From contig JAZRLP010000026.1 in assembly GCA_045646905.1 (NCBI GenBank), positions 310,001 to 374,000 of the forward strand: a stretch of DNA of 64,000 nucleotides. The letters run 5' to 3'. Numbering within the stretch: position 1 is the first letter of the stretch; every line of letters begins with the position of its first letter. Shown here piece after piece: positions 6,798-15,986 of this stretch. This stretch comes from RGIG4079 sp045646905. GTDB taxonomy: Bacteria > Bacteroidota > Bacteroidia > Bacteroidales > Muribaculaceae. A program made the position numbers and the translations under genes. The notes below the pieces were generated by a model, which was not told where the DNA came from, did not search any database, and saw only the letters and a program-made list of their open reading frames with translations.

Positions 6798-9311
6798 CTA
6801 TTTTATGATAATTTTTGAAGTTTTAGTGTCATTAATAGTCTTAACTTTAATAATATATACTCCAGCTGGTTGTGAGTCGAGTGATATACTTTCCTTGTTA
6901 GAAACACCACTATAATATTGTTGAACTACATTTGCTCCTATGTTATTATAAACATTGATTTGTGAGATGGATTCGTTTGTAGAAATATCAAATATATTAT
7001 TTGTATTGGCAATGGTCATTTCATGATTAGCCTTGACTCCTTCAATACCAGTGCCTTTTCCTAAAACAAATGAGCATACATAGTTTATTGAAGAGGTTTC
7101 ACCTTTGATAATTGTATTGTTGGCATAAATGTTAACCAGATAAGAGTGGCCAACAACTCCACTATAAGGGAATGAGAAAGTTATGTCTTTTCTTTCTTTA
7201 TTCTCCACAATTGCAAATTGAGAAATTCCCCCACAATATGAATTACCAAGAGTGCTATCCCAAGTGTAGAATGTTATAGCGTCTTTGAAAATAGAGCCAT
7301 TATTTGTGAGCCCAAGAGTGATGGAAACATTGTCCTCTGATGACGATTTAACAACAGGAGGCTTAGTGAATGCCAATGCTGGCGCTCCAACGCCTACGGG
7401 GTATAATGTAGCAGTTCCAAGTTGGCCTATCATAAACGCTGAATTTTTACTTGCATCGCCAAATAGATATACATAACATGGGGTTTCGGTACTGATGGTA
7501 ACTCCTTCAGCAAGAGATATCATTGTGTAATCAAAAGGAATATCTTTAGTTTCGCCTGCTTGTATGTTAGTCATCACTGACCCACTTATAGCAAGAATCT
7601 TCCCAGTATTGTCGGCAAATACTAATGCCATATCTCCATAATATTCTGCTCCATTATTTTTAACTTGAGCTTTGAGTGAAGCTACACGATTTACATATAG
7701 TTTGTCGTTTAGTTCAAACCCAGTAGCTAATAAATCGGGAACTGATGTTGGATCGTATTTCACTTGTGAGGCCATCCCATCCAAAACAGTCATATATACA
7801 TATTCAGCAGCTCCGATAAGAGTAGGCATTGCTTCCCATATTGATGTAGTTGAAGGTTTTACCACGAGGCTCACTTTGTATTCCCCATCATCTAAATAAT
7901 TAGCAAAATCGTTTGCTGCATAACTAATGGTGTTATAGAGATATAAGGGGTCGAGCGTCGTGTTTGATAGAAATTGAATGCGTTGTATCGTTCCATTGCT
8001 TAATGATTCAAATTGGTAAGCAACGCTAAATGTAGTGGTCTTCCAGTGGTAGTTTATAATGCGAGTTGCGTTAATTATATATCCATAAGTGGCATCTTCG
8101 CTAATGGTAATCCCATCACTTGTAATTTCATGACTTGGAGTTGATGATGCTTGAGCAGGTTGAATGCCTATAGTCATACCTTGATCATAGTTGTATCCAC
8201 CGGCACCGCCACCAATTCCAAGTTCTCCTGGATTAAGTGCAGTGGTCACAAAATAACCATTAGAGTTGCCACCCCAACCCCAATTAAAGTGGAAGTACCC
8301 ATCTTTATTATATCCGTCAATAATGAAAGCGTGTCCTCCTCCACTACCTTGACCTTGATATAAAATAGGACGTTTGTCGTTTATTTCATTGATGATAATC
8401 TTATTCCAATCAGTAAGTTTGTAGTAATTTCGAGTGAGGTGTTCCATCCCTTGGTCATATCTGAAATAATTGTATAAACCTTTGACTTGATCAAACCCTG
8501 AAGCACCACTACCACCTTTTTCAGATAAGTTATATTTCATATTACAAGAGATTCCACAGTCATACATTAACTTTGCTACAGCATTCTTTTGTGTTGAGGT
8601 GCTGTTGTTATCATATGTTTCAGTCATATTATCCCAATCATATACAGATTTAGAAAAATCCATTGAAAGGGTTTTATTCCCATTTTCCCACAAATAAGAA
8701 TTTGACCCTTGACCATTTAAGGGCCATTTGTAGTAACGCATCACTTGTGCTGTAGCTGTAGCCACGCAGCCAGTTACAGTGTGTTCGGCCTCTCCTTTTG
8801 AGTTAGTTAGAGTGGGGCATAGTGAGTTATATGGGTGTCCTTGGTCCCAAGATATATTTCCTAATAATGGAGATACACTTGTAGCGAATGGTTGGATTGA
8901 CGCTGTAGAATTTAGTCCATTTTTAATAGCATAGTCGATTTCTCGTTGATATTGCTCCAACCACCATTTGAAGTTTGTAGGTATATTATCATTGTTAAAT
9001 TCTCCCGTGTTGCTATATCCTAATATCTCAGTTGAGACACAATCATCTGCTGCAACAATAATAAAACCATCATGTTCACCTTTATTAAATACATATAGAC
9101 AATTCTTATTAATGTCAACAGCAGATTTTGCCGTATGTGCCAATGTTAATTGGTTAATAGGTTGAGAATGAGATGATTTTGTAGTAGATTGTTGCAAGAA
9201 ATTTGTTGCAATAGTTAATGCTTCTTTTGAATTAAGTTGTTTTGCATTGGTTGTCGGGCAAATTAAAATAATGATTGCAAGGACAACTGTGCCGTAAAAT
9301 AGCTTTTTCAT
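6798..9311 (-). CDS. Secreted C10-family cysteine protease (streptopain-like) with T9SS sorting tail
   Basis: An 837-residue secreted enzyme. Residues 1-23 are a signal peptide (ending PTTNA). Residues about 25-130 resemble the Spi/propeptide inhibitor domain of streptopain-type proteases. The peptidase domain at about 145-390 has the nucleophile region TGCVATATAQVMRYY (Cys182) and the histidine region GGGHAFIIDGY (His327) followed by HFNWGWGG. Beta-rich repeats of unknown role fill about 400-750. The last 75 residues (SLDSQPAGVYIIKVKT...KIIIK) look like the C-terminal signal recognised by the type IX secretion system, which implies export across the outer membrane and surface attachment or release. 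It is monocistronic and divergent from the C45 hydrolase gene. Known relatives include interpain and periodontain-like proteases; the target is unknown. Confidence 0.9.
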   Translation of the reverse strand: MKKLFYGTVVLAIIILICPTTNAKQLNSKEALTIATNFLQQSTTKSSHSQPINQLTLAHTAKSAVDINKNCLYVFNKGEHDGFIIVAADDCVSTEILGYSNTGEFNNDNIPTNFKWWLEQYQREIDYAIKNGLNSTASIQPFATSVSPLLGNISWDQGHPYNSLCPTLTNSKGEAEHTVTGCVATATAQVMRYYKWPLNGQGSNSYLWENGNKTLSMDFSKSVYDWDNMTETYDNNSTSTQKNAVAKLMYDCGISCNMKYNLSEKGGSGASGFDQVKGLYNYFRYDQGMEHLTRNYYKLTDWNKIIINEINDKRPILYQGQGSGGGHAFIIDGYNKDGYFHFNWGWGGNSNGYFVTTALNPGELGIGGGAGGYNYDQGMTIGIQPAQASSTPSHEITSDGITISEDATYGYIINATRIINYHWKTTTFSVAYQFESLSNGTIQRIQFLSNTTLDPLYLYNTISYAANDFANYLDDGEYKVSLVVKPSTTSIWEAMPTLIGAAEYVYMTVLDGMASQVKYDPTSVPDLLATGFELNDKLYVNRVASLKAQVKNNGAEYYGDMALVFADNTGKILAISGSVMTNIQAGETKDIPFDYTMISLAEGVTISTETPCYVYLFGDASKNSAFMIGQLGTATLYPVGVGAPALAFTKPPVVKSSSEDNVSITLGLTNNGSIFKDAITFYTWDSTLGNSYCGGISQFAIVENKERKDITFSFPYSGVVGHSYLVNIYANNTIIKGETSSINYVCSFVLGKGTGIEGVKANHEMTIANTNNIFDISTNESISQINVYNNIGANVVQQYYSGVSNKESISLDSQPAGVYIIKVKTINDTKTSKIIIK

Positions 9312-9419
9312 TTTAATTAATAGGGTTTTATTTTGTTGTTAGGATTTATTTTTGACAAAGGTAATAAAAATGTATAATATTAGGTATTTTATTGCTAACT
9401 TTGTGAAAATTTTATAAAT

Positions 9420-10517
9420 ATGAGACAACGAATTATATTAATATTAGGAATGGCAATGTGTGCAGCAAGTTATTCATTTGCTTGTACATCAGCTATTATA
9501 AGTGCAAAAGCATCAAAAACTGGACGACCTTTGTTATGGAAAAATCGTGATACTGGCACAGAACATAATTTTGTGGAAAAAGTTGATGCAAAAAATGGTA
9601 ATTATGCCTATGTTGCATTATATAATGGAGGAGATTCGTCATTAAGAGATGCATGGCTTGGAATGAATGAAGTGGGATTTGCAATTATGAATACTGCATC
9701 ATATAATTTAGCTCCCGATACAGCTAAACTCAAAGATCAAGAAGGATATGTGATGAGTCTTGCGTTGCAAAAATGTCGTACTCTTGCCGATTTTGAAACA
9801 CTCCTTGATACAATATCAAAACCTATGGGGGTACAAGCCAATTTTGGACTTATAGATGCAAGTGGTGATGGTGCATATTACGAAACTGATGATTATACAT
9901 ATACAAAATTTTCATTGAATGATGCTGAAAACGGAGTACTTGTTCGTACAAATTATTCCTATACAGGTGAAAAGGATGGTGGTTATGGATATATTCGCGA
10001 AGATAATGCATGGCATTTACTTGAACCATATATTAAAAATAAAAATATCGAAGCCTCAACTTTTACCGATATGATTTCTCGCTCGTTTTATCATTCTCTA
10101 AAAGGAAGAGATGTTGAGAAAGGAAAAGATCGTTGGATTGTTGACCAAGATTATATACCTCGTCGCACCACAAGTGCATCAGTAGTCATTGAAGGGATTG
10201 TTCCTGGAGAAGATCCCTCATTATATATAATGTGGACTGAAATTGGTTATCCTCCATGTTCATATACTTTGCCAGTCATGATTGATTCAGTTCCTCAAGA
10301 ATTACGCCCTCAAGGAAAATTGTGGCGTAGTCCTCTTTGTAATGACATTATTAAGAGAAAGAATCAAGTATTTTCAAAAAAACGAGGCAGTGGAAAACAT
10401 TATGTAGATATGAATGTTGTGAGAAAGTTTAATGCAGAGGGTAAGAAGAAAAGCCTTGAGAATTATAAGAAAGGTTATCTAATGCGCGAAGAAAAAGCAA
10501 AAAATATAAAGAAATGA
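9420..10517 (+). CDS. Secreted C45-type Ntn hydrolase (acyltransferase/amidase family)
   Basis: A 365-residue protein with a signal peptide ending SYSFA, so that cleavage exposes Cys22 (CTSAIISAKAS) as the N-terminal nucleophile, as in Ntn hydrolases of the C45/acyl-CoA:6-APA acyltransferase and carcinine hydrolase group. The motif LLWKNRDTG follows at about 38-46. The family hydrolyses or transfers amide-linked acyl groups; the substrate is unknown. The gene overlaps the next one by 4 bp (ATGA), so the two are translationally coupled. TAACTTTG at 9396-9403 may be its -7 box, although no good -33 box is visible. A second secreted Ntn hydrolase of another family lies at 16698. Confidence 0.8.
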   Translation: MRQRIILILGMAMCAASYSFACTSAIISAKASKTGRPLLWKNRDTGTEHNFVEKVDAKNGNYAYVALYNGGDSSLRDAWLGMNEVGFAIMNTASYNLAPDTAKLKDQEGYVMSLALQKCRTLADFETLLDTISKPMGVQANFGLIDASGDGAYYETDDYTYTKFSLNDAENGVLVRTNYSYTGEKDGGYGYIREDNAWHLLEPYIKNKNIEASTFTDMISRSFYHSLKGRDVEKGKDRWIVDQDYIPRRTTSASVVIEGIVPGEDPSLYIMWTEIGYPPCSYTLPVMIDSVPQELRPQGKLWRSPLCNDIIKRKNQVFSKKRGSGKHYVDMNVVRKFNAEGKKKSLENYKKGYLMREEKAKNIKK

Positions 10518-10885
10518 GTCCCGCGATAACAACAATAATTTTATTGATAATATCAAATGTATTTATGACATTTGCTTGGTATGGACATTTAAAACTCCAA
10601 GCAACTGGTGTCGCTTCTAATTGGCCTCTTTATATTGTAATACTTTTTTCGTGGGGAGTGGCTTTCTTTGAATATTGTTTTCAAGTGCCTGCCAATCGCA
10701 TTGGATTTGAAGGAAATGGCGGCCCTTTTTCGCTTATTCAGCTAAAAGTTATGCAGGAGGTTATAACACTCGTTGTATTTGTCATCTTTAGTCTTTTTGC
10801 ATTTGAGGGTACTGTTATACGGTGGAACCATATTCTTGCCTTCATATTCCTTGTTGCAGCAGTATATCTTGTGTTTATGAAATAA
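10514..10885 (+). CDS. DMT-family membrane protein (DUF486)
   Basis: A 123-residue integral membrane protein with four predicted helices (about 5-22, 37-55, 77-96, 103-121), the size of a small DUF486/drug-metabolite-transporter-type protein. The conserved middle FEYCFQVPANRIGF is typical of DUF486. It is translationally coupled to the C45 hydrolase (ATGA overlap) and followed by a terminator. Whether it works with the hydrolase (for example moving the product) is speculation; no transport substrate is known for this family. Confidence 0.82.
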   Translation: MSPAITTIILLIISNVFMTFAWYGHLKLQATGVASNWPLYIVILFSWGVAFFEYCFQVPANRIGFEGNGGPFSLIQLKVMQEVITLVVFVIFSLFAFEGTVIRWNHILAFIFLVAAVYLVFMK

Positions 10886-10928
10886 AGTGGCAATAAATAA
10901 GCATAATTGAATATTTAACGAATTTTAT

Positions 10929-10954
10929 CCCCGAATTTGCTTGCAATTTCGGGG
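10929..10954 (+). terminator. Intrinsic terminator after the DUF486 gene
   Basis: Stem CCCCGAA/TTCGGGG that extends inward with one mismatch to a short loop, followed by TTTGTTG. It ends the C45/DUF486 transcript and overlaps the likely gdhA promoter region. Confidence 0.7.
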
Positions 10955-10971
10955 TTTGTTGTATATATTTG
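10941..10971 (+). promoter_or_regulatory. Probable gdhA promoter
   Basis: TTG, 20 nt, TATATTTG, a fair match to the Bacteroidetes -33/-7 consensus, placing the start of transcription about 27 bp ahead of the gdhA ATG at 11005. The -33 box falls inside the upstream terminator hairpin. Confidence 0.45.
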
Positions 10972-11004
10972 TAAAACTAATCTTACCATTAAAAACATTA
11001 TATT

Positions 11005-12342
11005 ATGGATGTAAATCGCATTTTAGATGATCTAAGGGTTAAGCACCCTGGTGAAAATGAATATCTTCAAGCAGTTGAAGAGGTGTTATTATCAGTCGCT
11101 GATGTTTATAATCAACACCCAGAATTTGAATGTAATCGCATTATTGAACGCATGGTTGAGCCCGACCGCATTGTGACTTTCCGTGTTACATGGCTTGATG
11201 ATAAAGGAGATGTGCAAACAAATCTTGGTTATCGTGTGCAATTTAATAATGCTCTTGGCCCATATAAAGGGGGCATTCGTTTCCATGCATCGGTAAATCT
11301 ATCAATTCTTAAATTCCTCGGTTTTGAGCAAACTTTCAAAAATGCATTGACTACACTTCCAATGGGTGGAGGTAAAGGTGGTTCCGACTTTTCTCCACGA
11401 GGCAAGAGCGATCGTGAAATTATGCGTTTCTGCCAAGCATTTATGATTGGACTTTGGAAAAATCTTGGACCCGATCGTGATGTGCCAGCCGGCGATATTG
11501 GTGTAGGTGGTCGCGAAGTAGGCTATATGTATGGTATGTATAAAAAACTTGTAGAAGAACATAATGGCACATTCACAGGTAAAGGTCTTGATTTTGGTGG
11601 TTCTTTAATTCGCCCTGAAGCAACTGGTTTTGGCGCGTTGTATTTTGTTGAAAATATTTTAGCTAAACGAAATGATTCAATTGCAGGTAAAACTGTAGCA
11701 ATATCAGGATTTGGAAATGTTGCATGGGGTGCTGCTCTAAAAGCAACCGAGTTAGGTGCTAAAGTTGTTACTATCTCAGGCCCTGACGGATATATTTATG
11801 ATCCCGATGGAATTAGTGGCGAAAAGATTGATTATATGCTTGAACTGCGTGCTTCGGGCAATGATATAGTTGCTCCTTATGCCGAAGAATTCCCTGGCGC
11901 AACATTCTATGAAGGACGCAAACCATGGGAACAAAAAGTGGATATTGCTCTTCCTTGTGCTACTCAAAACGAACTTAATGGGGATGATGCTAAAATGCTT
12001 ATTGACAACAATGTTATGCTTGTAGCCGAAGTGTCAAATATGGGTTGTACCCCTGAAGCAATTAATGCTTTTGTTGAGTCACGCACAATGTATGCTCCAG
12101 GTAAAGCTGTTAATGCTGGAGGAGTGGCAACTTCAGGCCTTGAAATGAGTCAAAACGCTATGCATTTGCAATGGAGTGCCGAAGAGGTTGACGAAAAACT
12201 CAAAGGTATTATGAAAAATATTCATGAGCAATGTGTAAAATATGGTGTTGAGGCCGATGGCTATATCAACTATATGAAAGGTGCTAACATTGCTGGCTTC
12301 ATGAAAGTAGCCAACGCAATGATGGGACAAGGGGTGATATAG
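11005..12342 (+). CDS. gdhA: Glutamate dehydrogenase (hexameric, probably NADP-dependent)
   Basis: A 445-residue GdhA that makes glutamate from 2-oxoglutarate and ammonium (or the reverse) in the cytoplasm. Visible are the substrate-binding segment GPYKGGIRFH, the catalytic-lysine segment LPMGGGKGGSDF, PAGDIGVGGREVGYMYG, and the nucleotide-binding Rossmann loop SGFGNVAWGAA. Length is that of the class I (about 450-residue) hexameric enzymes, which favours NADP, though cofactor choice is not proven by eye. The gene is single, with its own promoter and a strong terminator. It would be a main ammonia-assimilation route. Confidence 0.96.
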   Translation: MDVNRILDDLRVKHPGENEYLQAVEEVLLSVADVYNQHPEFECNRIIERMVEPDRIVTFRVTWLDDKGDVQTNLGYRVQFNNALGPYKGGIRFHASVNLSILKFLGFEQTFKNALTTLPMGGGKGGSDFSPRGKSDREIMRFCQAFMIGLWKNLGPDRDVPAGDIGVGGREVGYMYGMYKKLVEEHNGTFTGKGLDFGGSLIRPEATGFGALYFVENILAKRNDSIAGKTVAISGFGNVAWGAALKATELGAKVVTISGPDGYIYDPDGISGEKIDYMLELRASGNDIVAPYAEEFPGATFYEGRKPWEQKVDIALPCATQNELNGDDAKMLIDNNVMLVAEVSNMGCTPEAINAFVESRTMYAPGKAVNAGGVATSGLEMSQNAMHLQWSAEEVDEKLKGIMKNIHEQCVKYGVEADGYINYMKGANIAGFMKVANAMMGQGVI

Positions 12343-12417
12343 TGTTTATCTCAAATTATTGGCACCTATATTGAATAATAAATTATTGTCATTTATCAAT
12401 ATAAATGAATATGTTTT

Positions 12418-12447
12418 AAAGGTCGTGGCACGAATGTCACGACCTTT
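12418..12447 (+). terminator. Intrinsic terminator of gdhA
   Basis: Perfect 10-bp stem AAAGGTCGTG/CACGACCTTT with a 10-nt loop, followed by ATTGTTATAT; located 75 bp after the gdhA stop. Confidence 0.8.
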
Positions 12448-12462
12448 ATTGTTATATAAAAA

Positions 12463-12487
12463 GGTGCGCCAAATAAAATAACACACC
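12463..12487 (-). terminator. Probable terminator of the fur-purA-DUF1015-lipoprotein operon
   Basis: On the minus strand GGTGTG pairs with CGCACC (one G-U pair) around a 13-nt AT-rich loop, followed by TTTTTATAT, 10 bp after the lipoprotein stop codon. The stem is short, so this is less certain than its neighbours. Confidence 0.5.
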
Positions 12488-12497
12488 TTCTTCATTA

Positions 12498-12923
12498 TTA
12501 TTGTAAAACAATCGTTATAGTCATTACTTTTTTTGATTTGCTACCAACATAGTTAAATATAACCGTACCACCTACTTTTATGAGATTTTCTTTTGTTATT
12601 GCAAATTGAGTGTTTTCAGATAGGTGGTTCTTCAAATTCTTCTCCATTGTTTCTTTGATTTCGCTTAATTTATCTATACTTATACTATTTTCATCAATTT
12701 CATAAGTATATACCATATTTTCTCCATCAAAATTACAACTTATGCACTTTGAGATAGCATCAATTTTTTTTCCTGCTAGCTGTTTATCAGCTATTTCTGC
12801 CTCTATTTCCAATGTTTTTTTTGCTTTGTCTATCTCATTATTAGAGGTGTCATTTGTACAAGAAACAACTACGCCAAATATTAACCCAATAAAAGCAACT
12901 ATAATTAATGAGTTTTTTTTCAT
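12498..12923 (-). CDS. Small putative lipoprotein of unknown function
   Basis: A 141-residue protein with a hydrophobic signal and a lipobox-like end (GVVVSC, Cys22), so probably a lipoprotein. The mature part is charged and predicted mostly helical at first (about 30-55, a DKAKKTLEIEAEIADKQ segment), then mixed alpha/beta. It contains a CISC pair (Cys60, Cys63) that could form a disulfide. I recognise no family. It lies 25 bp after the DUF1015 gene on the same strand and is the last gene before a terminator, so it may ride on the purA operon. Confidence 0.6.
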   Translation of the reverse strand: MKKNSLIIVAFIGLIFGVVVSCTNDTSNNEIDKAKKTLEIEAEIADKQLAGKKIDAISKCISCNFDGENMVYTYEIDENSISIDKLSEIKETMEKNLKNHLSENTQFAITKENLIKVGGTVIFNYVGSKSKKVMTITIVLQ

Positions 12924-12948
12924 GTGATTATATTTTATTGTTGATTGC

Positions 12949-14193
12949 TTAGTCTAATTTATGGATTACAAGGCCTGAACGGAGTTTTGGCTCAAACCAT
13001 GTTGTTTTAGGAGGCATGATATTGCCAGTGTCGGCAATATTCATCAATTGATCCATTGAAACAGGGTAGAGGGCGAGTGCCATAGCCATTTCGCCACTAT
13101 CAACACGACGTTTCAATTCTCCTAAACCACGAATACCACCAACGAAGTCAATGCGTTTATCGCTACGGAGGTCGGTAATGCCGAGAATATCGCGAAGAAT
13201 CAAGTCAGATGATATTGTAACATCAAGAACTCCAATTGGGTCTGCATCGTTGTAGCGACCTTCTTTGGCTGTCAATGAATACCATTCACCTCCAAGATAT
13301 AGAGAGAAATTGTGAAGGGCTACAGGGCGATATTCTTCTGTGCCTTTCTTTTCTACAACGAAATCCTTTTCAAGTAAAGCTAAGAATTCTTCTGCATTAT
13401 ATCCGTTTAAATCTTTAACTACACGATTATAGTCAATAATCTTTAAGTGTGAAGCAGGGAAACATACAGCCAAGAAGTAGTTATACTCTTCTGCTCCAGT
13501 GTGGTTAGGATTTTGTTGAGCTTTTTCATTACCAACGAGTGCAGCTGCGGCAGTGCGATGGTGTCCGTCGGCTATATATAAATAAGGAATATTGGCAAAT
13601 TCCTTTGTGATAGCTTCAATCATTTCGGCATCATCAATAACCCAGAAGTGATGACCAAATCCGTCGGGCGCTACAAAATCATATTCCGCTTCTTTAGCTG
13701 TGACAGTTTTAATTACATTTTCAAGCACTTCGTTATCGGGGAAAGCGAAGAATACAGGCTCAACATTAGCATTATTAATGCGCACATGTTTCATGCGGTC
13801 TTCCTCTTTATCACGGCGTGTAAGTTCGTGTTTTTTGATGCGCTCGCTCATGTAATCGTCAACATTTGCTGCTACTACAATGCCATATTGAGTGCGACCA
13901 TCCATTGTTTGAGCATATATGTAGTAATGCTCATTTTCATCTTGAACAAGCCAACCGTTTTGTTGAAATGCATTGAAATTCTCTACAGCAGAGTCATACA
14001 CTTTTGGGTCATGCTCATCAGTTCCAGGTTCAAAATTAATCTCTGGTTTGATGATATGATATAATGATTTAGGATTGCCTTCAGCCTCTTGGCGAGCTTC
14101 TTCCGAGTTTAATACGTCATATGGACGAGATGCAACTTCAGTCACCATTTCGCGTGGTGGGCGAACTCCTTTAAATGGTTTTACTTTTGCCAT
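12949..14193 (-). CDS. DUF1015 family protein
   Basis: A 414-residue cytoplasmic protein of the DUF1015 family, recognised by the opening VKPFKGVRPP, the SRPYDVLN segment near 22-29, and the strongly conserved YIADGHHRTAAA near residue 205. The family has no settled function that I know of. The DGHHR motif recalls motifs in ParB-like and serine-kinase-like proteins, but that is only an impression. In other Bacteroidetes DUF1015 genes are, as I recall, found near serine biosynthesis genes; here the gene follows purA by 12 bp and is surely cotranscribed with it. Family call is sure; the role is not. Confidence 0.88.
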   Translation of the reverse strand: MAKVKPFKGVRPPREMVTEVASRPYDVLNSEEARQEAEGNPKSLYHIIKPEINFEPGTDEHDPKVYDSAVENFNAFQQNGWLVQDENEHYYIYAQTMDGRTQYGIVVAANVDDYMSERIKKHELTRRDKEEDRMKHVRINNANVEPVFFAFPDNEVLENVIKTVTAKEAEYDFVAPDGFGHHFWVIDDAEMIEAITKEFANIPYLYIADGHHRTAAAALVGNEKAQQNPNHTGAEEYNYFLAVCFPASHLKIIDYNRVVKDLNGYNAEEFLALLEKDFVVEKKGTEEYRPVALHNFSLYLGGEWYSLTAKEGRYNDADPIGVLDVTISSDLILRDILGITDLRSDKRIDFVGGIRGLGELKRRVDSGEMAMALALYPVSMDQLMNIADTGNIMPPKTTWFEPKLRSGLVIHKLD

Positions 14194-14205
14194 ATTGGTG
14201 ATTTT

Positions 14206-15477
14206 TTATTTGTTACGAATGATTGTTTGTTCGCGGTCAGGGCCGATTGAAACAATTGTAATAGGAGTTTTCAATGCCTCTTCCAAGAAAGCGATATAGT
14301 TTTTGAATTCTTGGGGGAACTCATCTTCGCTCTTGAATTTAGTCATATCTGTTTTCCAACCTTTGAATGATTTGTATATTGGTTTGATTGATGCCTCATC
14401 ATCAATGCAGAATGGGAATTGGTTGGTTTCTTTACCATCAATTTCGTATGCTACACAAGCCTTGATTTCATCAAAATCATCAAGTACATCACTCTTCATC
14501 ATAATGAGTTGTGTAACACCATTGAGCATAATTGAGTAACGAAGTGCAACGAGGTCAATCCATCCACAACGACGTTCACGGCCAGTAACAGCTCCATATT
14601 CATGACCAAGATCACGAATGCGAGCACCAGTTTCATCAAATAATTCAGTTGGGAATGGTCCACTACCCACGCGAGTACAATATGCTTTGAAGATGCCAAA
14701 TACTTCGCCGATTTTGTTTGGCGCAACACCAAGACCTGAACATGCTCCAGCGCAAATAGTGTTAGAAGAGGTAACAAATGGATATGAGCCGAAATCAACA
14801 TCTAATAATGTGCCTTGAGCACCTTCGCAAAGGATTGTTTTGCCTTCATCGAGAAGATTGTTTATAACATATTCACTATCAATGATGTCATAGCCTTTAA
14901 TGTATTCAATAGCATCAAGCCATTTTGCTTCAAGTTCTGAAATATCGGGATTTTCACCCATGGCTTTAAGTTGTGCAAGATGTTTGTCGCGAGCGGCAGT
15001 ATATTTAGCTTCAAAATTATGGAAAGCATCACCTAAACGCAAACCATTGCGACTTATTTTATCGGTATATGTAGGTCCGATACCTTTGCCTGTTGTGCCA
15101 ATTTTTGCGCCACCTTTAGCTTTTTCGTTTGCTGCATCAAGAAGACGGTGAGTAGGCATAATTAGATGAGTCTTTTTTGAAATTTTTAAAATTTCTTTCA
15201 ATGCTATACCACTCTTTTCTAAAGCTTCAGCTTCTTCTCTAAATAATACAGGGTCGAGTACCACACCATTACCAATGATATTCACTTGACCATGTTGAAA
15301 AATACCAGAAGGGATTGAACGAAGTACATATTTTTTGCCTTCAAATTCAAGAGTATGCCCTGCGTTAGGTCCTCCTTGGAAGCGAGCTACTACATCATAG
15401 CGAGGAGTGAGCACATCTACAACCTTACCTTTACCTTCATCGCCCCATTGGAGCCCGAGCAATACGTCAACTTTCAT
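14206..15477 (-). CDS. purA: Adenylosuccinate synthase
   Basis: A 423-residue PurA, which joins IMP and aspartate with GTP to give adenylosuccinate, the first step from IMP to AMP. The N-terminus carries the GTP-binding loop LLGLQWGDEGKGKVVD with catalytic Asp13, then GGPNAGHTL with the catalytic His. GTTGKGIGPTYTDK and the later GRERRCGWIDLVALR segment are also intact. It sits 19 bp behind a Fur-family regulator gene and 12 bp ahead of DUF1015, all on the minus strand, consistent with one operon. The fur-like/purA pairing is common in Bacteroidetes. Confidence 0.97.
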   Translation of the reverse strand: MKVDVLLGLQWGDEGKGKVVDVLTPRYDVVARFQGGPNAGHTLEFEGKKYVLRSIPSGIFQHGQVNIIGNGVVLDPVLFREEAEALEKSGIALKEILKISKKTHLIMPTHRLLDAANEKAKGGAKIGTTGKGIGPTYTDKISRNGLRLGDAFHNFEAKYTAARDKHLAQLKAMGENPDISELEAKWLDAIEYIKGYDIIDSEYVINNLLDEGKTILCEGAQGTLLDVDFGSYPFVTSSNTICAGACSGLGVAPNKIGEVFGIFKAYCTRVGSGPFPTELFDETGARIRDLGHEYGAVTGRERRCGWIDLVALRYSIMLNGVTQLIMMKSDVLDDFDEIKACVAYEIDGKETNQFPFCIDDEASIKPIYKSFKGWKTDMTKFKSEDEFPQEFKNYIAFLEEALKTPITIVSIGPDREQTIIRNK

Positions 15478-15496
15478 AGTTTAATGTTTTATATCG

Positions 15497-15979
15497 TTAT
15501 ATTTTATTGTTTTGTTTCTTTGTTTGTTTTTTGTTCTCGCGCTGACAACGAGAACACACCCCATAAACATATAATGCAAAATATGCGGTGTGAAAAGCTG
15601 GATATCTGCGCGAATTTAACATATTCACTAAAGCAACATCCTTAACTTCTTTAATGCGCCCACATTGGGTACATATTAAGTGGTGGTGGTTACCCACACC
15701 TGTTACTCGTTCATATTGAGCCGATTTCCCGTCAAATTGGTGCTTGCGAAGTAGTCCGCAATCAACAAATAATTGGATAGAGTTGTATAGAGTAGCTTTG
15801 CTTACGTGAAATCCATCTTCCTCTAATGCCGAATAGAGCGTTTCTATAGAGAAATGCTCTGCAATATCAAATACTTTATCCAATATGGCATAACGCTCGG
15901 GGGTACGTCTCAACTTTTTTGCATGAATGTGTTGTGTGAGCGTAGCTCGAGCTATTGTTTTTGATTTATCATCGCTCAT
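15497..15979 (-). CDS. Fur-family transcriptional regulator
   Basis: A 160-residue Fur-superfamily repressor. Residues about 10-85 make the winged helix (RRTPERYAILDKVFD, SKATLYNSIQLFVDCGLL). The dimerisation part has a metal-site-like HHH at 98-100 and two cysteine pairs, CTQC (103-106) and CSRC (142-145), that should bind structural zinc. The tail is basic (KKQTKKQNNK). Which metal or peroxide signal it senses (Fur, Zur or PerR type) cannot be told. It leads the purA operon; the promoter box lies only about 8 nt ahead of the ATG, so the mRNA would be nearly leaderless. Confidence 0.88.
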   Translation of the reverse strand: MSDDKSKTIARATLTQHIHAKKLRRTPERYAILDKVFDIAEHFSIETLYSALEEDGFHVSKATLYNSIQLFVDCGLLRKHQFDGKSAQYERVTGVGNHHHLICTQCGRIKEVKDVALVNMLNSRRYPAFHTAYFALYVYGVCSRCQRENKKQTKKQNNKI

Positions 15980-15986
15980 ATCGTTA

